A stretch of DNA of 6,669 bases from Planctomycetales bacterium (GTDB lineage Bacteria > Planctomycetota > Phycisphaerae > SM23-33). The stretch's first letter is position 1. The number at the start of each line of letters is the position of its first letter. The notes below the pieces were generated by a model. It made no database searches. It saw only the letters and a list, made by a program, of their open reading frames with translations, and was not told the origin of the DNA. The position numbers and the translations under genes were made by a program. Below are positions 1 to 5,557 of the stretch, in pieces. Where the stretch lies: assembly GCA_030673005.1 (NCBI GenBank), contig DAOVFI010000134.1:1-6669 (forward strand), written 5' to 3'.

Positions 1-1194
1 GTCGTGAAGCCCCTGCATCCGGCTCATCTTGTCGGAGAGGTTTTCCGGGCGCACCTCTACGTGCACCGTTACCTCGTCCAGCGTACCTGGCCGGTCGATT
101 TCGATGAGGTAGTGCGGGGCGACGCCCTCCACTCGCAGCAGCGCCTCTTCTATCTGCGAAGGGAAGACGTTCACGCCGCGAATGATCAGCATGTCGTCGG
201 TCCGCCCGACCACTCGGGACATCCGCGCGCCGGTTCGTCCGCACGGGCACCGCGAACGATACAACCGTGCGATGTCGCGCGTGCGGTAGCGTATCACGGG
301 CATGGCCTGCCTTGTCAGAGTCGTGAAGACCAGTTCTCCCGGTTCGCCGTCGGCGACCGGTTCGAGGGTGTCCGGGTCCACGCATTCGACGATGAAGTGG
401 TCTTCCTGGATGTGCATGCCGTTGCGGGCCGGACATTCGCCGCTGACGCCCGGACCGATCACCTCGCTGAGGCCGTAGTTGTTAAACGCCAGCAGACCCA
501 TGCTCGCTTCGATTTGCACGCGCATGTCTTCGGTCCACGGCTCGCCGCCGAAGTGCGCGAATTTCAGCGACAGGTCTTTCGGGTCGATGCCTGTCGATAG
601 TGTTGTCTCTGCTATGTTCAACGCGTAACTGGGCGTGCAGACCAGCACGTCGGCGCTAAGGTCGCGCAGCAGCATTATCTGTCGCAGGGTATTACCGGCC
701 GCCGCCGGCACGACCGCGGCGCCGACGCGCTCGACGCCGTAATGCAGGCCGAAGCCGCCGGTGAACAGTCCGTAACCGAAGGCTATGTGTACGGTGTGTT
801 CGGGCTTCAGACCGCCGCTGACCAGGAAACGGGCGCACAGGCCCGACCAGGTATTCAGGTCTTCGGCGGTGTAGGCGACGAAAGTGGGCTTGCCCGTCGT
901 TCCGGACGAGCCGTGAAAACGGGCGACCTTGTCGCGCCCGACCGCCAGGAAGCCCAGCGGGTAGTGATCGCGCAGGTCCTTCTTGGTGGTAAAAGGCAGC
1001 CGGCGCAGGTCATCGAGTGTCTTGATTTCTGCTGGCGTTACGCCGCTGCGGGCGAAGGCCTCCTTGTAAAAGGCCACTCCGGCCACACGCTCAACGGTCC
1101 GGTGCAGACGTTCCAGTTGCAGCCGGCGGAGTTGATCGAGCGGCATAGTCTCCGCAGCGTCCCAGATACGGTTGTCTGTTACAAAATCGGTCAT
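1..1194 (-). CDS. paaK: Second phenylacetate-CoA ligase-like enzyme (AMP-forming), C-terminus cut by window edge
   Basis: Adenylate-forming ligase of the PaaK family, expected to activate an aryl-acetate to its CoA thioester in the cytoplasm via an acyl-AMP. The frame is open from an ATG at 1194 to base 1 (398 residues visible) and was translated by hand. Seen: P-loop SSGTTGKP at residues 96-103, YGLSE at 240-244, RYRTRD at 302-307, CPC at 316-318, and the GRTDD...RGVNVFP signature starting near 330. Alignment with the upstream paralogue suggests about 40 C-terminal residues are missing, including the A10 glycine-lysine motif with the catalytic lysine. The start follows the ACT gene stop by 14 nt and has an AAGGA Shine-Dalgarno 4 nt away. 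The putative acyl-pocket region (residues 137-172) differs from the paralogue, so a different aryl acid is plausible. Family assignment is firm; the substrate is not known. Confidence 0.88.
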   Translation of the reverse strand, partial: MTDFVTDNRIWDAAETMPLDQLRRLQLERLHRTVERVAGVAFYKEAFARSGVTPAEIKTLDDLRRLPFTTKKDLRDHYPLGFLAVGRDKVARFHGSSGTTGKPTFVAYTAEDLNTWSGLCARFLVSGGLKPEHTVHIAFGYGLFTGGFGLHYGVERVGAAVVPAAAGNTLRQIMLLRDLSADVLVCTPSYALNIAETTLSTGIDPKDLSLKFAHFGGEPWTEDMRVQIEASMGLLAFNNYGLSEVIGPGVSGECPARNGMHIQEDHFIVECVDPDTLEPVADGEPGELVFTTLTRQAMPVIRYRTRDIARLYRSRCPCGRTGARMSRVVGRTDDMLIIRGVNVFPSQIEEALLRVEGVAPHYLIEIDRPGTLDEVTVHVEVRPENLSDKMSRMQGLHD

Positions 1195-1208
1195 CTTTTC
1201 CTTGACGG

Positions 1209-1646
1209 CTACTGGGCCTGTTCGTACAGATCGACGCTATCAATCACGTTGATGCCTTTGTCCTGAAGCAGTTTAATGACCGGGTCCGGATCGTCAAAGC
1301 GGAACACCAGGATGGCCTTGTCCTTGCGTCCGAAGGTGAAGGCGTACATGTACTCGATATTAAATCCCCCGCTTTCGATTGCTTCGAGGATGTCGGCCAA
1401 TCCGCCGGGGCGGTCCTCAACCTCGATCGCCACGACCTCGGTAACCCTGACGACGGAACCGGCCTCTTCCAGTGCGGCCTTGGCCCTGGGCCAGTCGCGA
1501 ATTATCAGCCGCATGATGCCGAACTGCTCGGTGTCGGCGAGCGACAGCGTCATAATGTTTATACCGGCCTTCGCCAGCGTGCGGCAGGTTTCGGAAAGAT
1601 GACCGGGTTTGTTTTCCAGAAACACCGAAAGCTGATTGATCTTCAT
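1209..1646 (-). CDS. Tandem ACT-domain amino-acid-binding protein
   Basis: A stand-alone 145-residue protein made almost wholly of two ACT domains, at about residues 1-69 and 70-143. Each opens with a beta strand leading into a ligand-loop motif: NKPGHL at 12-17 and DRPGGL at 78-83. ACT domains bind amino acids and transmit allosteric control. No catalytic or DNA-binding domain is present, so it probably acts on a partner protein. It lies between two aryl-CoA ligase genes and downstream of iorAB, an arrangement that suggests sensing of an aromatic or branched amino acid and control of the ligases or IOR; that role is inference. The ATG at 1646 is preferred over an in-frame TTG at 1661: it has a good AAAGGA ribosome site, the known family begins at MKI(x)QLSVF, and it leaves 11 nt after the paaK stop. 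Confidence 0.88.
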   Translation of the reverse strand: MKINQLSVFLENKPGHLSETCRTLAKAGINIMTLSLADTEQFGIMRLIIRDWPRAKAALEEAGSVVRVTEVVAIEVEDRPGGLADILEAIESGGFNIEYMYAFTFGRKDKAILVFRFDDPDPVIKLLQDKGINVIDSVDLYEQAQ

Positions 1647-1652
1647 GGGTGA

Positions 1653-1658
1653 TCCTTT
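1653..1658 (-). promoter_or_regulatory. Ribosome binding site that decides the ACT gene start
   Basis: The minus strand reads AAAGGA, six nucleotides before the ATG at 1646. The site overlaps the last base of the TGA stop codon of the upstream paaK gene (1660-1658), which fits coupled translation. It excludes the upstream TTG at 1661, which has no such site in place. Confidence 0.75.
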
Positions 1659-2989
1659 CAAAGCACTCGCTCGTCGATAATACGCTTGGCCTTGCCCATA
1701 CTGCGTTCGATGGTATGCGGTTCGACCAGTCGCACATCGACCCTGATGTTCAACGTCCTTTCAACGGATTGTGAGAGTCTGGCCCGCAGGTCTTCCATCG
1801 AGCGAATCTCATCGCTGAAGACATCGGCGGTAACCTCGACCCGGACCTCAATCTTATCGAGGCCTTTGTCGCGGGTCAGGATAATCTGATAGTGAGGCAG
1901 CGTGCCCTCAACGTCCAGAAGCGCCTCCTCGATCTGTGACGGAAATACGTTGACCCCGCGGATGATGATCATATCGTCCGTCCGCCTGCCGATTCGCCGG
2001 ACCTTCCGCACCGTCCGTCCGCACGGGCAAGGCTCCGTGACGATCGAGGTGATGTCCCGCGTGCGGTAGCGGATCATCGGCATGGCTTTCTTCGAAAGGG
2101 TCGTCAGAACCAGTTCGCCTTCGGTCCCGTCGGGCAGTGTCTGGGTTGTTTCCGGATCGATGATTTCCGGATAGAAGTGGTCCTCGAAGATATGCAGCCC
2201 GCTCTGGTCGCTGCATTCCGAAGCCACACCGGGGCCGATGATTTCGGAAAGCCCGTAGATGTCATAGGCCTTTATTCCCGCAGCCGATTCGATGTGCTTT
2301 CGCATGGCCTCGCTCCAGGGTTCGGCCCCGAAGACGCCCGCCTTAATCGGCAGGTCCTTCAACTCCACGCCGATCTCGGAGGCCCGTTCGACAAGATGGA
2401 CGAAATAACTGGGTGTACAGGAGATGGCCGTAACGCCGAAATCCTTCATTACCATGATCTGCCTGTCGGTGTTTCCGCCGGAGATGGGTATCACCGTTGC
2501 CCCCAGGGCCTCGGCGCCGTAGTGCGCGCCCAGCCCGCCTGTGAACAGGCCGTACCCATAGGCGTTCTGTATGATGTCGCCCCGACCGCACCCGCAGGCT
2601 GCGAAGGTGCGAGCCATTACCGAAGACCACACCTCGATGTCTTCGGCCGTATATGCGACGACGACGGGCTTGCCCGTCGTCCCGCTCGAAGCGTGCAGGC
2701 GCACCACTTCACCTATCGGACCGGCGAACAGGCCGAACGGGTAAGCATCCCGCAGGTCGGTCTTGACCGTAAATGGAAGTTTTTCGATGTCGCCCAGGTC
2801 CCGGATGTCTTCGGGTGTAACGGACCGCTCGTCCATACGGCGGCGGTAAGGCTCGACGTTTTCGTGCGCCCGACGCACGACCGCCCGGAGACGCTGAATC
2901 TGAATCGCCTGCAACTGGGCGCGGGGGAGGTAATCCGGACTGCTTACGGGGTCGAACGTGCCCAATTTGTCATTCCACAACTTTACCAT
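1658..2989 (-). CDS. paaK: Phenylacetate-CoA ligase (AMP-forming)
   Basis: Full-length (443 residues, usual for the family) cytoplasmic ligase converting phenylacetate or a related aryl-acetate, ATP and CoA to aryl-acetyl-CoA, AMP and PPi. Seen: P-loop SSGTTGKP at 101-108, YGLSE at 245-249, RYRTRD at 307-312, CPCGR at 321-325, RTDDMIIIRGVNVFP at 336-350, and the C-terminal A10-type SMGKAKR near 430-436, whose Lys433 is the likely adenylation lysine. The ATG has a strong GAGGT Shine-Dalgarno 8 nt upstream. It starts 52 nt after iorB and its TGA lies 11 nt before the ACT gene. Next to iorAB, it probably feeds aryl-acetyl-CoA into, or takes it from, the oxidoreductase, rather than serving the aerobic phenylacetyl-CoA epoxidase route, of which no other gene is present here. 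Exact substrate (phenyl-, indole- or hydroxyphenylacetate) cannot be read from sequence. Confidence 0.93.
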   Translation of the reverse strand: MVKLWNDKLGTFDPVSSPDYLPRAQLQAIQIQRLRAVVRRAHENVEPYRRRMDERSVTPEDIRDLGDIEKLPFTVKTDLRDAYPFGLFAGPIGEVVRLHASSGTTGKPVVVAYTAEDIEVWSSVMARTFAACGCGRGDIIQNAYGYGLFTGGLGAHYGAEALGATVIPISGGNTDRQIMVMKDFGVTAISCTPSYFVHLVERASEIGVELKDLPIKAGVFGAEPWSEAMRKHIESAAGIKAYDIYGLSEIIGPGVASECSDQSGLHIFEDHFYPEIIDPETTQTLPDGTEGELVLTTLSKKAMPMIRYRTRDITSIVTEPCPCGRTVRKVRRIGRRTDDMIIIRGVNVFPSQIEEALLDVEGTLPHYQIILTRDKGLDKIEVRVEVTADVFSDEIRSMEDLRARLSQSVERTLNIRVDVRLVEPHTIERSMGKAKRIIDERVL

Positions 2990-2997
2990 CGGTTTGC

Positions 2998-3002
2998 ACC
3001 TC
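2998..3002 (-). promoter_or_regulatory. Ribosome binding site of paaK
   Basis: GAGGT on the minus strand, 8 nt before the ATG at 2989. It supports this start and gives the ligase its own initiation signal after the 52-nt gap behind iorB. Confidence 0.7.
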
Positions 3003-3041
3003 TCATCTTCGAATCACCGGACGCTCGATAAGACGTTCCTG

Positions 3042-3530
3042 TCAGTAACTTTCTGCCGCCGCATCCCGGCCCATCTCAAAGGCTTTGACGTTGACGTCGT
3101 ACACCTTTTCAGGAAGACTGGACCTGATCGCATCCAGCCAGAACGGCTTGTCGATCTCCAGATACCTGCTCAGGACACCCAGCATTGCGACATTAAGGCT
3201 GCGACGGTTCGCCAGTGCGTTTTCGTCGATCCGGTCCGTGCAAATCAGAACGCCGCCGGCGCCAAGCAGGCCTTTGTTGGTCTCGACCTGGTCTGCGGCA
3301 AGGACGAGAAGGAAATCCGCTTCTGACCCCGGCACCATCGGGCTGAGAATATTATCTCCGAAGCGGACGTCGCTGGTAACCGACCCGCCCCGCTGGCTCA
3401 TCCCGTGAATCTCGCTCTTCTTGACGTCCAGACCGGTCCGGAACGCCGCCTCGGCCAGGATGTCGGAGGCCTTCAGGACCCCCTGGCCGCCAAGTCCGGC
3501 GATTACGACATTTGTAACGCTGCTACTCAT
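3042..3530 (-). CDS. iorB: Indolepyruvate oxidoreductase beta subunit (IorB)
   Basis: Small subunit of the indolepyruvate:ferredoxin oxidoreductase, the homologue of the pyruvate-ferredoxin oxidoreductase gamma domain, which binds CoA in this family. The 162 residues show VVIAGLGGQGV near the N-terminus (GLGGQG at 12-17), the family signature EIHGMSQRGG at 40-49, and a conserved NVAMLG stretch near 113-118. It is a little shorter than many IorB proteins (about 190-200). The ATG at 3530 overlaps the end of iorA by 8 nt (ATGAGTAG, holding both the iorB start and the iorA TAG), so translation is probably coupled. An ATG two codons upstream (3536) is possible, but the GGAG at 3544-3541 is 10 nt from 3530 and only 4 nt from 3536. 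The longer frame from 3608 adds a sequence unlike the family. Confidence 0.93.
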   Translation of the reverse strand: MSSSVTNVVIAGLGGQGVLKASDILAEAAFRTGLDVKKSEIHGMSQRGGSVTSDVRFGDNILSPMVPGSEADFLLVLAADQVETNKGLLGAGGVLICTDRIDENALANRRSLNVAMLGVLSRYLEIDKPFWLDAIRSSLPEKVYDVNVKAFEMGRDAAAESY

Positions 3531-5148
3531 GGGCATCCGTCTCCGCGGATCGTTTCTTTTCGTATTCACGGACCTTCCCGGCGACCAGCAGGCATGGCCG
3601 ACGTGCAATTATCACACATAATTTACCAGAATCCAGCGCCTCGATCAAAATTCGTTCGTATCCGGCGGGGTCTTTGGTCGGATCGACCACCTCGACGCGC
3701 TCGATGCCCAGCGCCCCGGCGAGATCCTCGAATACGATTTGTCCGGTCGGCTGATGGGCGAGCGTTCTGCCGGTGCCAGGATGTTCCTGAAGTCCGGTCA
3801 TCGCCGTCGTGCCGTTATCAAGGATAAGCACCACGTGCCCGGTTTTGGGCGGATTATACACCATCTCGACCAGGCCGGTGATGCCGCTGTGGACGAACGT
3901 GCTGTCGCCGATGACACTGACGACGCGACGGGCCTGCTCGTCGGGCAAAACGTGTCGCAGGCCCAGGCCTACGCCGATGCTCGCGCCCATGCAGATGCAG
4001 GTGTCCATCGCTTCGAACGGCGGCAGCACGCCCAGCGTGTAGCATCCGATGTCCCCGGCCACTATGCAGTTCAGCCTTCGGAGAATCTCAAAACTTACGC
4101 GGTGAGGACAGCCTTTGCACAATTGCGGTGGTTTGCCTTTCGCAGCGGCGGCCTCGACGGAATCATCGCCGGAGAGAATGCGCCGGACGCGGTTCACGTT
4201 CAACTCGCCGAACCGATATTGCTCCGATTTGCCCTCGACTGTCATCCCCGCCGCACGCAGCGACTCGACCAGGACCGGATCGCCCTCCTCGATCACCACG
4301 CAGCGATTAACGCTGCGAACGAATTTCGCGATCGTTTCCGTCGGGAGCGGCCAGGTCAGGCCGATCTTCAGAAAACTCGCATCGGGCGTCGCCTCACGGG
4401 CGTGGGCGTATGCGATACCGGAGGCAATTATGCCCAGGTCTTTCCCGGCCTGGATAGTGTCGTTCGGACCGGAGGTCTCGTTCCACCGGGCGATTCGAGC
4501 GAGTCTTTCGCGGAGACGCTTGTGCGCCGGGCGCGCATATGCGGGTATCATTACCCGGCCTTTGATGTTACGGTGGAATTCGGGCCTCCCGGCTTCTGCG
4601 ATCGAACGTTCCGGGCGAACGACCGTCTTGGAATGACAGAGGCGGGTGGTCATGCGAAGCATGACGGGCGCGGCGAATTCCTCGGACAACTCGATTGCCC
4701 GGAGGGTAAAATCATAGGCCTCCTGAGAGTCCGACGGCTCGAACATCGGCATTCCGGCGGCGCGGGCGTACCAGCGGTTGTCCTGTTCGTTCTGGCTGGA
4801 GGCCATGCCGGGATCGTCGGCCGTTACTATCACCATCGCGCCGGTTACGCCGGTGTGGGCGGCTGTGAACAGCGGGTCGGCAGCCACGTTCAGCCCGACG
4901 TGCTTCATCGTAACAAGCGTTCGCGCGCCGGCAAAGGAAGCGCCCAGGGCGACTTCCATCGCTACTTTCTCATTCGGCGCCCATTGGGCCGGACCGCCCA
5001 TCCGGGAAAAATTCTCGAGGATTTCCGTCGATGGCGTACCGGGATACCCGGTCCCCAAGGACACGCCGGCATCCAGAGCGGCCCTGGCAACCGCCTCGTT
5101 GCCGCTCAGGAGCAGACGTTCAGCCACATTTGCCTTCTCAAAATCCAT
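3523..5148 (-). CDS. iorA: Indolepyruvate oxidoreductase alpha subunit (IorA), without ferredoxin domain
   Basis: Catalytic thiamine-diphosphate subunit that oxidatively decarboxylates indolepyruvate and other aryl-pyruvates to aryl-acetyl-CoA, or runs in reverse. Numbered from the ATG at 5148 (541 residues), the N-terminal pyrimidine-binding domain has GTGYPGTPSTEI near 32-43. The C-terminal ThDP domain has CKGCPHR (Cys344, Cys347), GDIGCYT (Cys369), GDS at 414-416, and LDNGTTAMTG with Asn445, giving the usual GD(S)...(D)N magnesium/ThDP motif. Those cysteines together with Cys519 (RRPCLL) could hold the single proximal 4Fe-4S cluster. The C-terminal two-cluster ferredoxin domain of classical IorA (total about 600-650) is absent: the protein stops about 20 residues after RRPCLL and iorB begins at once. 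The frame can extend to an ATG at 5220, but those extra 24 residues are encoded partly by a mobile-type repeat and by the promoter, so 5148 is preferred. Confidence 0.93.
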   Translation of the reverse strand: MDFEKANVAERLLLSGNEAVARAALDAGVSLGTGYPGTPSTEILENFSRMGGPAQWAPNEKVAMEVALGASFAGARTLVTMKHVGLNVAADPLFTAAHTGVTGAMVIVTADDPGMASSQNEQDNRWYARAAGMPMFEPSDSQEAYDFTLRAIELSEEFAAPVMLRMTTRLCHSKTVVRPERSIAEAGRPEFHRNIKGRVMIPAYARPAHKRLRERLARIARWNETSGPNDTIQAGKDLGIIASGIAYAHAREATPDASFLKIGLTWPLPTETIAKFVRSVNRCVVIEEGDPVLVESLRAAGMTVEGKSEQYRFGELNVNRVRRILSGDDSVEAAAAKGKPPQLCKGCPHRVSFEILRRLNCIVAGDIGCYTLGVLPPFEAMDTCICMGASIGVGLGLRHVLPDEQARRVVSVIGDSTFVHSGITGLVEMVYNPPKTGHVVLILDNGTTAMTGLQEHPGTGRTLAHQPTGQIVFEDLAGALGIERVEVVDPTKDPAGYERILIEALDSGKLCVIIARRPCLLVAGKVREYEKKRSAETDAHE

Positions 5149-5154
5149 CTGGAC

Positions 5155-5184
5155 AGTATAGCCTCGCCCCGGTCCATTCGTCAA
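5155..5184 (-). promoter_or_regulatory. Sigma70-like promoter of the ior-paaK operon, probably leaderless
   Basis: The minus strand has TTGACG at 5184-5179, an 18-nt spacer, and TATACT at 5160-5155. Both hexamers are close to the -35 and -10 consensus. Only six bases (GTCCAG) separate the -10 box from the iorA ATG at 5148, so a normal start point falls on or next to the A of the ATG. There is no Shine-Dalgarno at normal spacing; the nearest GAGG (5165-5162) is 13 nt away and inside the promoter spacer. The promoter is placed 6 bp outside the fold-back repeat. Confidence 0.6.
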
Positions 5185-5190
5185 CAACCG

Positions 5191-5399
5191 GTAGGGTGCG
5201 GCAGGTTCTGTTTCCTGCACACGGAAACGCTCGAACGGGAGCGAAAAGAGAATATTGAATGAAGAACAAGGAATTTCGAATTACGAAGTAAAAACGGATC
5301 GTCTATCTTTTTTTACTTCATTATTCGAAATTCCCTGTTCTTTATTCAGTATTCTATTTCTGTACAGGTGTGCAGGAAACAGAACCTGCCGCACCCTAC
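5191..5399. repeat. 209-bp fold-back (MITE- or BIME-like) element with perfect 32-bp inverted ends
   Basis: Bases 5191-5222 and 5368-5399 are exact reverse complements over 32 bp (left end begins GTAGGGTGCGGCAGG). Each end itself contains a small hairpin, GCAGG-loop-CCTGC, of the kind seen in REP sequences and at transposon ends. Inside lies a second, imperfect palindrome, with spacers of 27 nt (left) and 13 nt (right). There is no plausible protein: short frames across it only read the inverted ends. No clear target-site duplication is visible. The layout fits a non-autonomous mobile element or a paired REP unit; naming a family would need genome copies. Confidence 0.8.
5250..5354. repeat. 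AT-rich imperfect inner palindrome of the fold-back element
   Basis: The 45-nt arms 5250-5294 and 5310-5354 match as reverse complements at 40 of 45 positions, around a 15-nt loop (5295-5309). Four of the five differences are transitions, so some become G-U pairs in RNA on one strand or the other. The stretch is far more AT-rich than the surrounding genes. Transcribed from either strand it would fold into a long hairpin. Confidence 0.8.
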
Positions 5400-5459
5400 G
5401 ACTACGACTGTCAGGATCACCGGCAAACAGATGCGCAACGAAAAGGAAATGAAAGACAA
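5400..5459. other. Gap between the fold-back element and the stem-loop, no feature seen
   Basis: Sixty bases with no gene, RNA or clear signal. It begins with a short CTACGACTACGAC-type repetition at its border with the element and ends purine-rich on the plus strand, that is, T-rich on the minus strand just after the stem-loop. Confidence 0.5.
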
Positions 5460-5508
5460 GTAGCCGGTAGCCAGGAAAACACATCAGTTTTCACTGGCTA
5501 CCGGCTAC
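5460..5508 (-). terminator. Strong stem-loop after the porin gene, possible terminator
   Basis: Bases 5460-5474 pair perfectly with 5494-5508 (15 bp, GTAGCCGGTAGCCAG type). After a single unpaired A at 5493 the stem continues with GAAAAC (5475-5480) against GTTTTC (5487-5492) around a 6-nt loop. It begins 45 nt past the porin stop. On the minus strand the following bases are T-rich but interrupted (CTTGTCTTTCATTTCC), so it is not a classical U-tract terminator. It may end or stabilise the porin transcript. The outer stem is formed by heptamers of the neighbouring array pairing with two inverted heptamers. Confidence 0.5.
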
Positions 5509-5557
5509 GGATTACTGGCTACTAATTACTGATTACTGGTTACCGGTTTTCCGTTAC
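5495..5557. repeat. Heptanucleotide tandem array, nine units
   Basis: Read on the plus strand in steps of seven from 5495, the units are TGGCTAC, CGGCTAC, GGATTAC, TGGCTAC, TAATTAC, TGATTAC, TGGTTAC, CGGTTTT and CCGTTAC. Eight of nine end in TAC; positions 1-4 vary. The last unit contains the porin stop codon (5556-5554). Read on the minus strand the units start GTAA or GTAG, and because seven is not a multiple of three, stop codons fall in all three frames after the porin gene. Confidence 0.85.

Noticed and set aside
3400..3525. A frameshifted ferredoxin domain after iorA
   Set aside because: The sequence after the iorA stop is fully used by iorB, whose conserved GLGGQG motif begins within 35 nt, and no cysteine-rich CxxCxxC frame is seen.
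3531..3608. A longer iorB start at 3608
   Set aside because: It would overlap iorA by 86 nt, and the added residues look unlike the family, whose first strand is VVIAGLGGQG.
5149..5220. A longer iorA N-terminus beginning at 5220
   Set aside because: The added 24 residues are coded by the inverted repeat end and the promoter, no ribosome site precedes that ATG, and the family begins near the LLLSGNEAV segment.
3739..5262. A 507-codon open frame on the plus strand opposite iorA
   Set aside because: It is antisense to a gene with clear ThDP enzyme motifs, its residues resemble no family, and long antisense frames are common opposite GC-rich genes. The same holds for the plus-strand frames at 4-600, 742-1266, 2177-3031 and 5776-6123.
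5255..5484. Small frames of 65-67 codons over the fold-back element on both strands
   Set aside because: They mostly read the same inverted ends in opposite directions and lack ribosome sites or recognisable motifs.
5495..5557. The heptamer array as a CRISPR-like locus
   Set aside because: Units are 7 bp with no spacers, and there are no cas genes.
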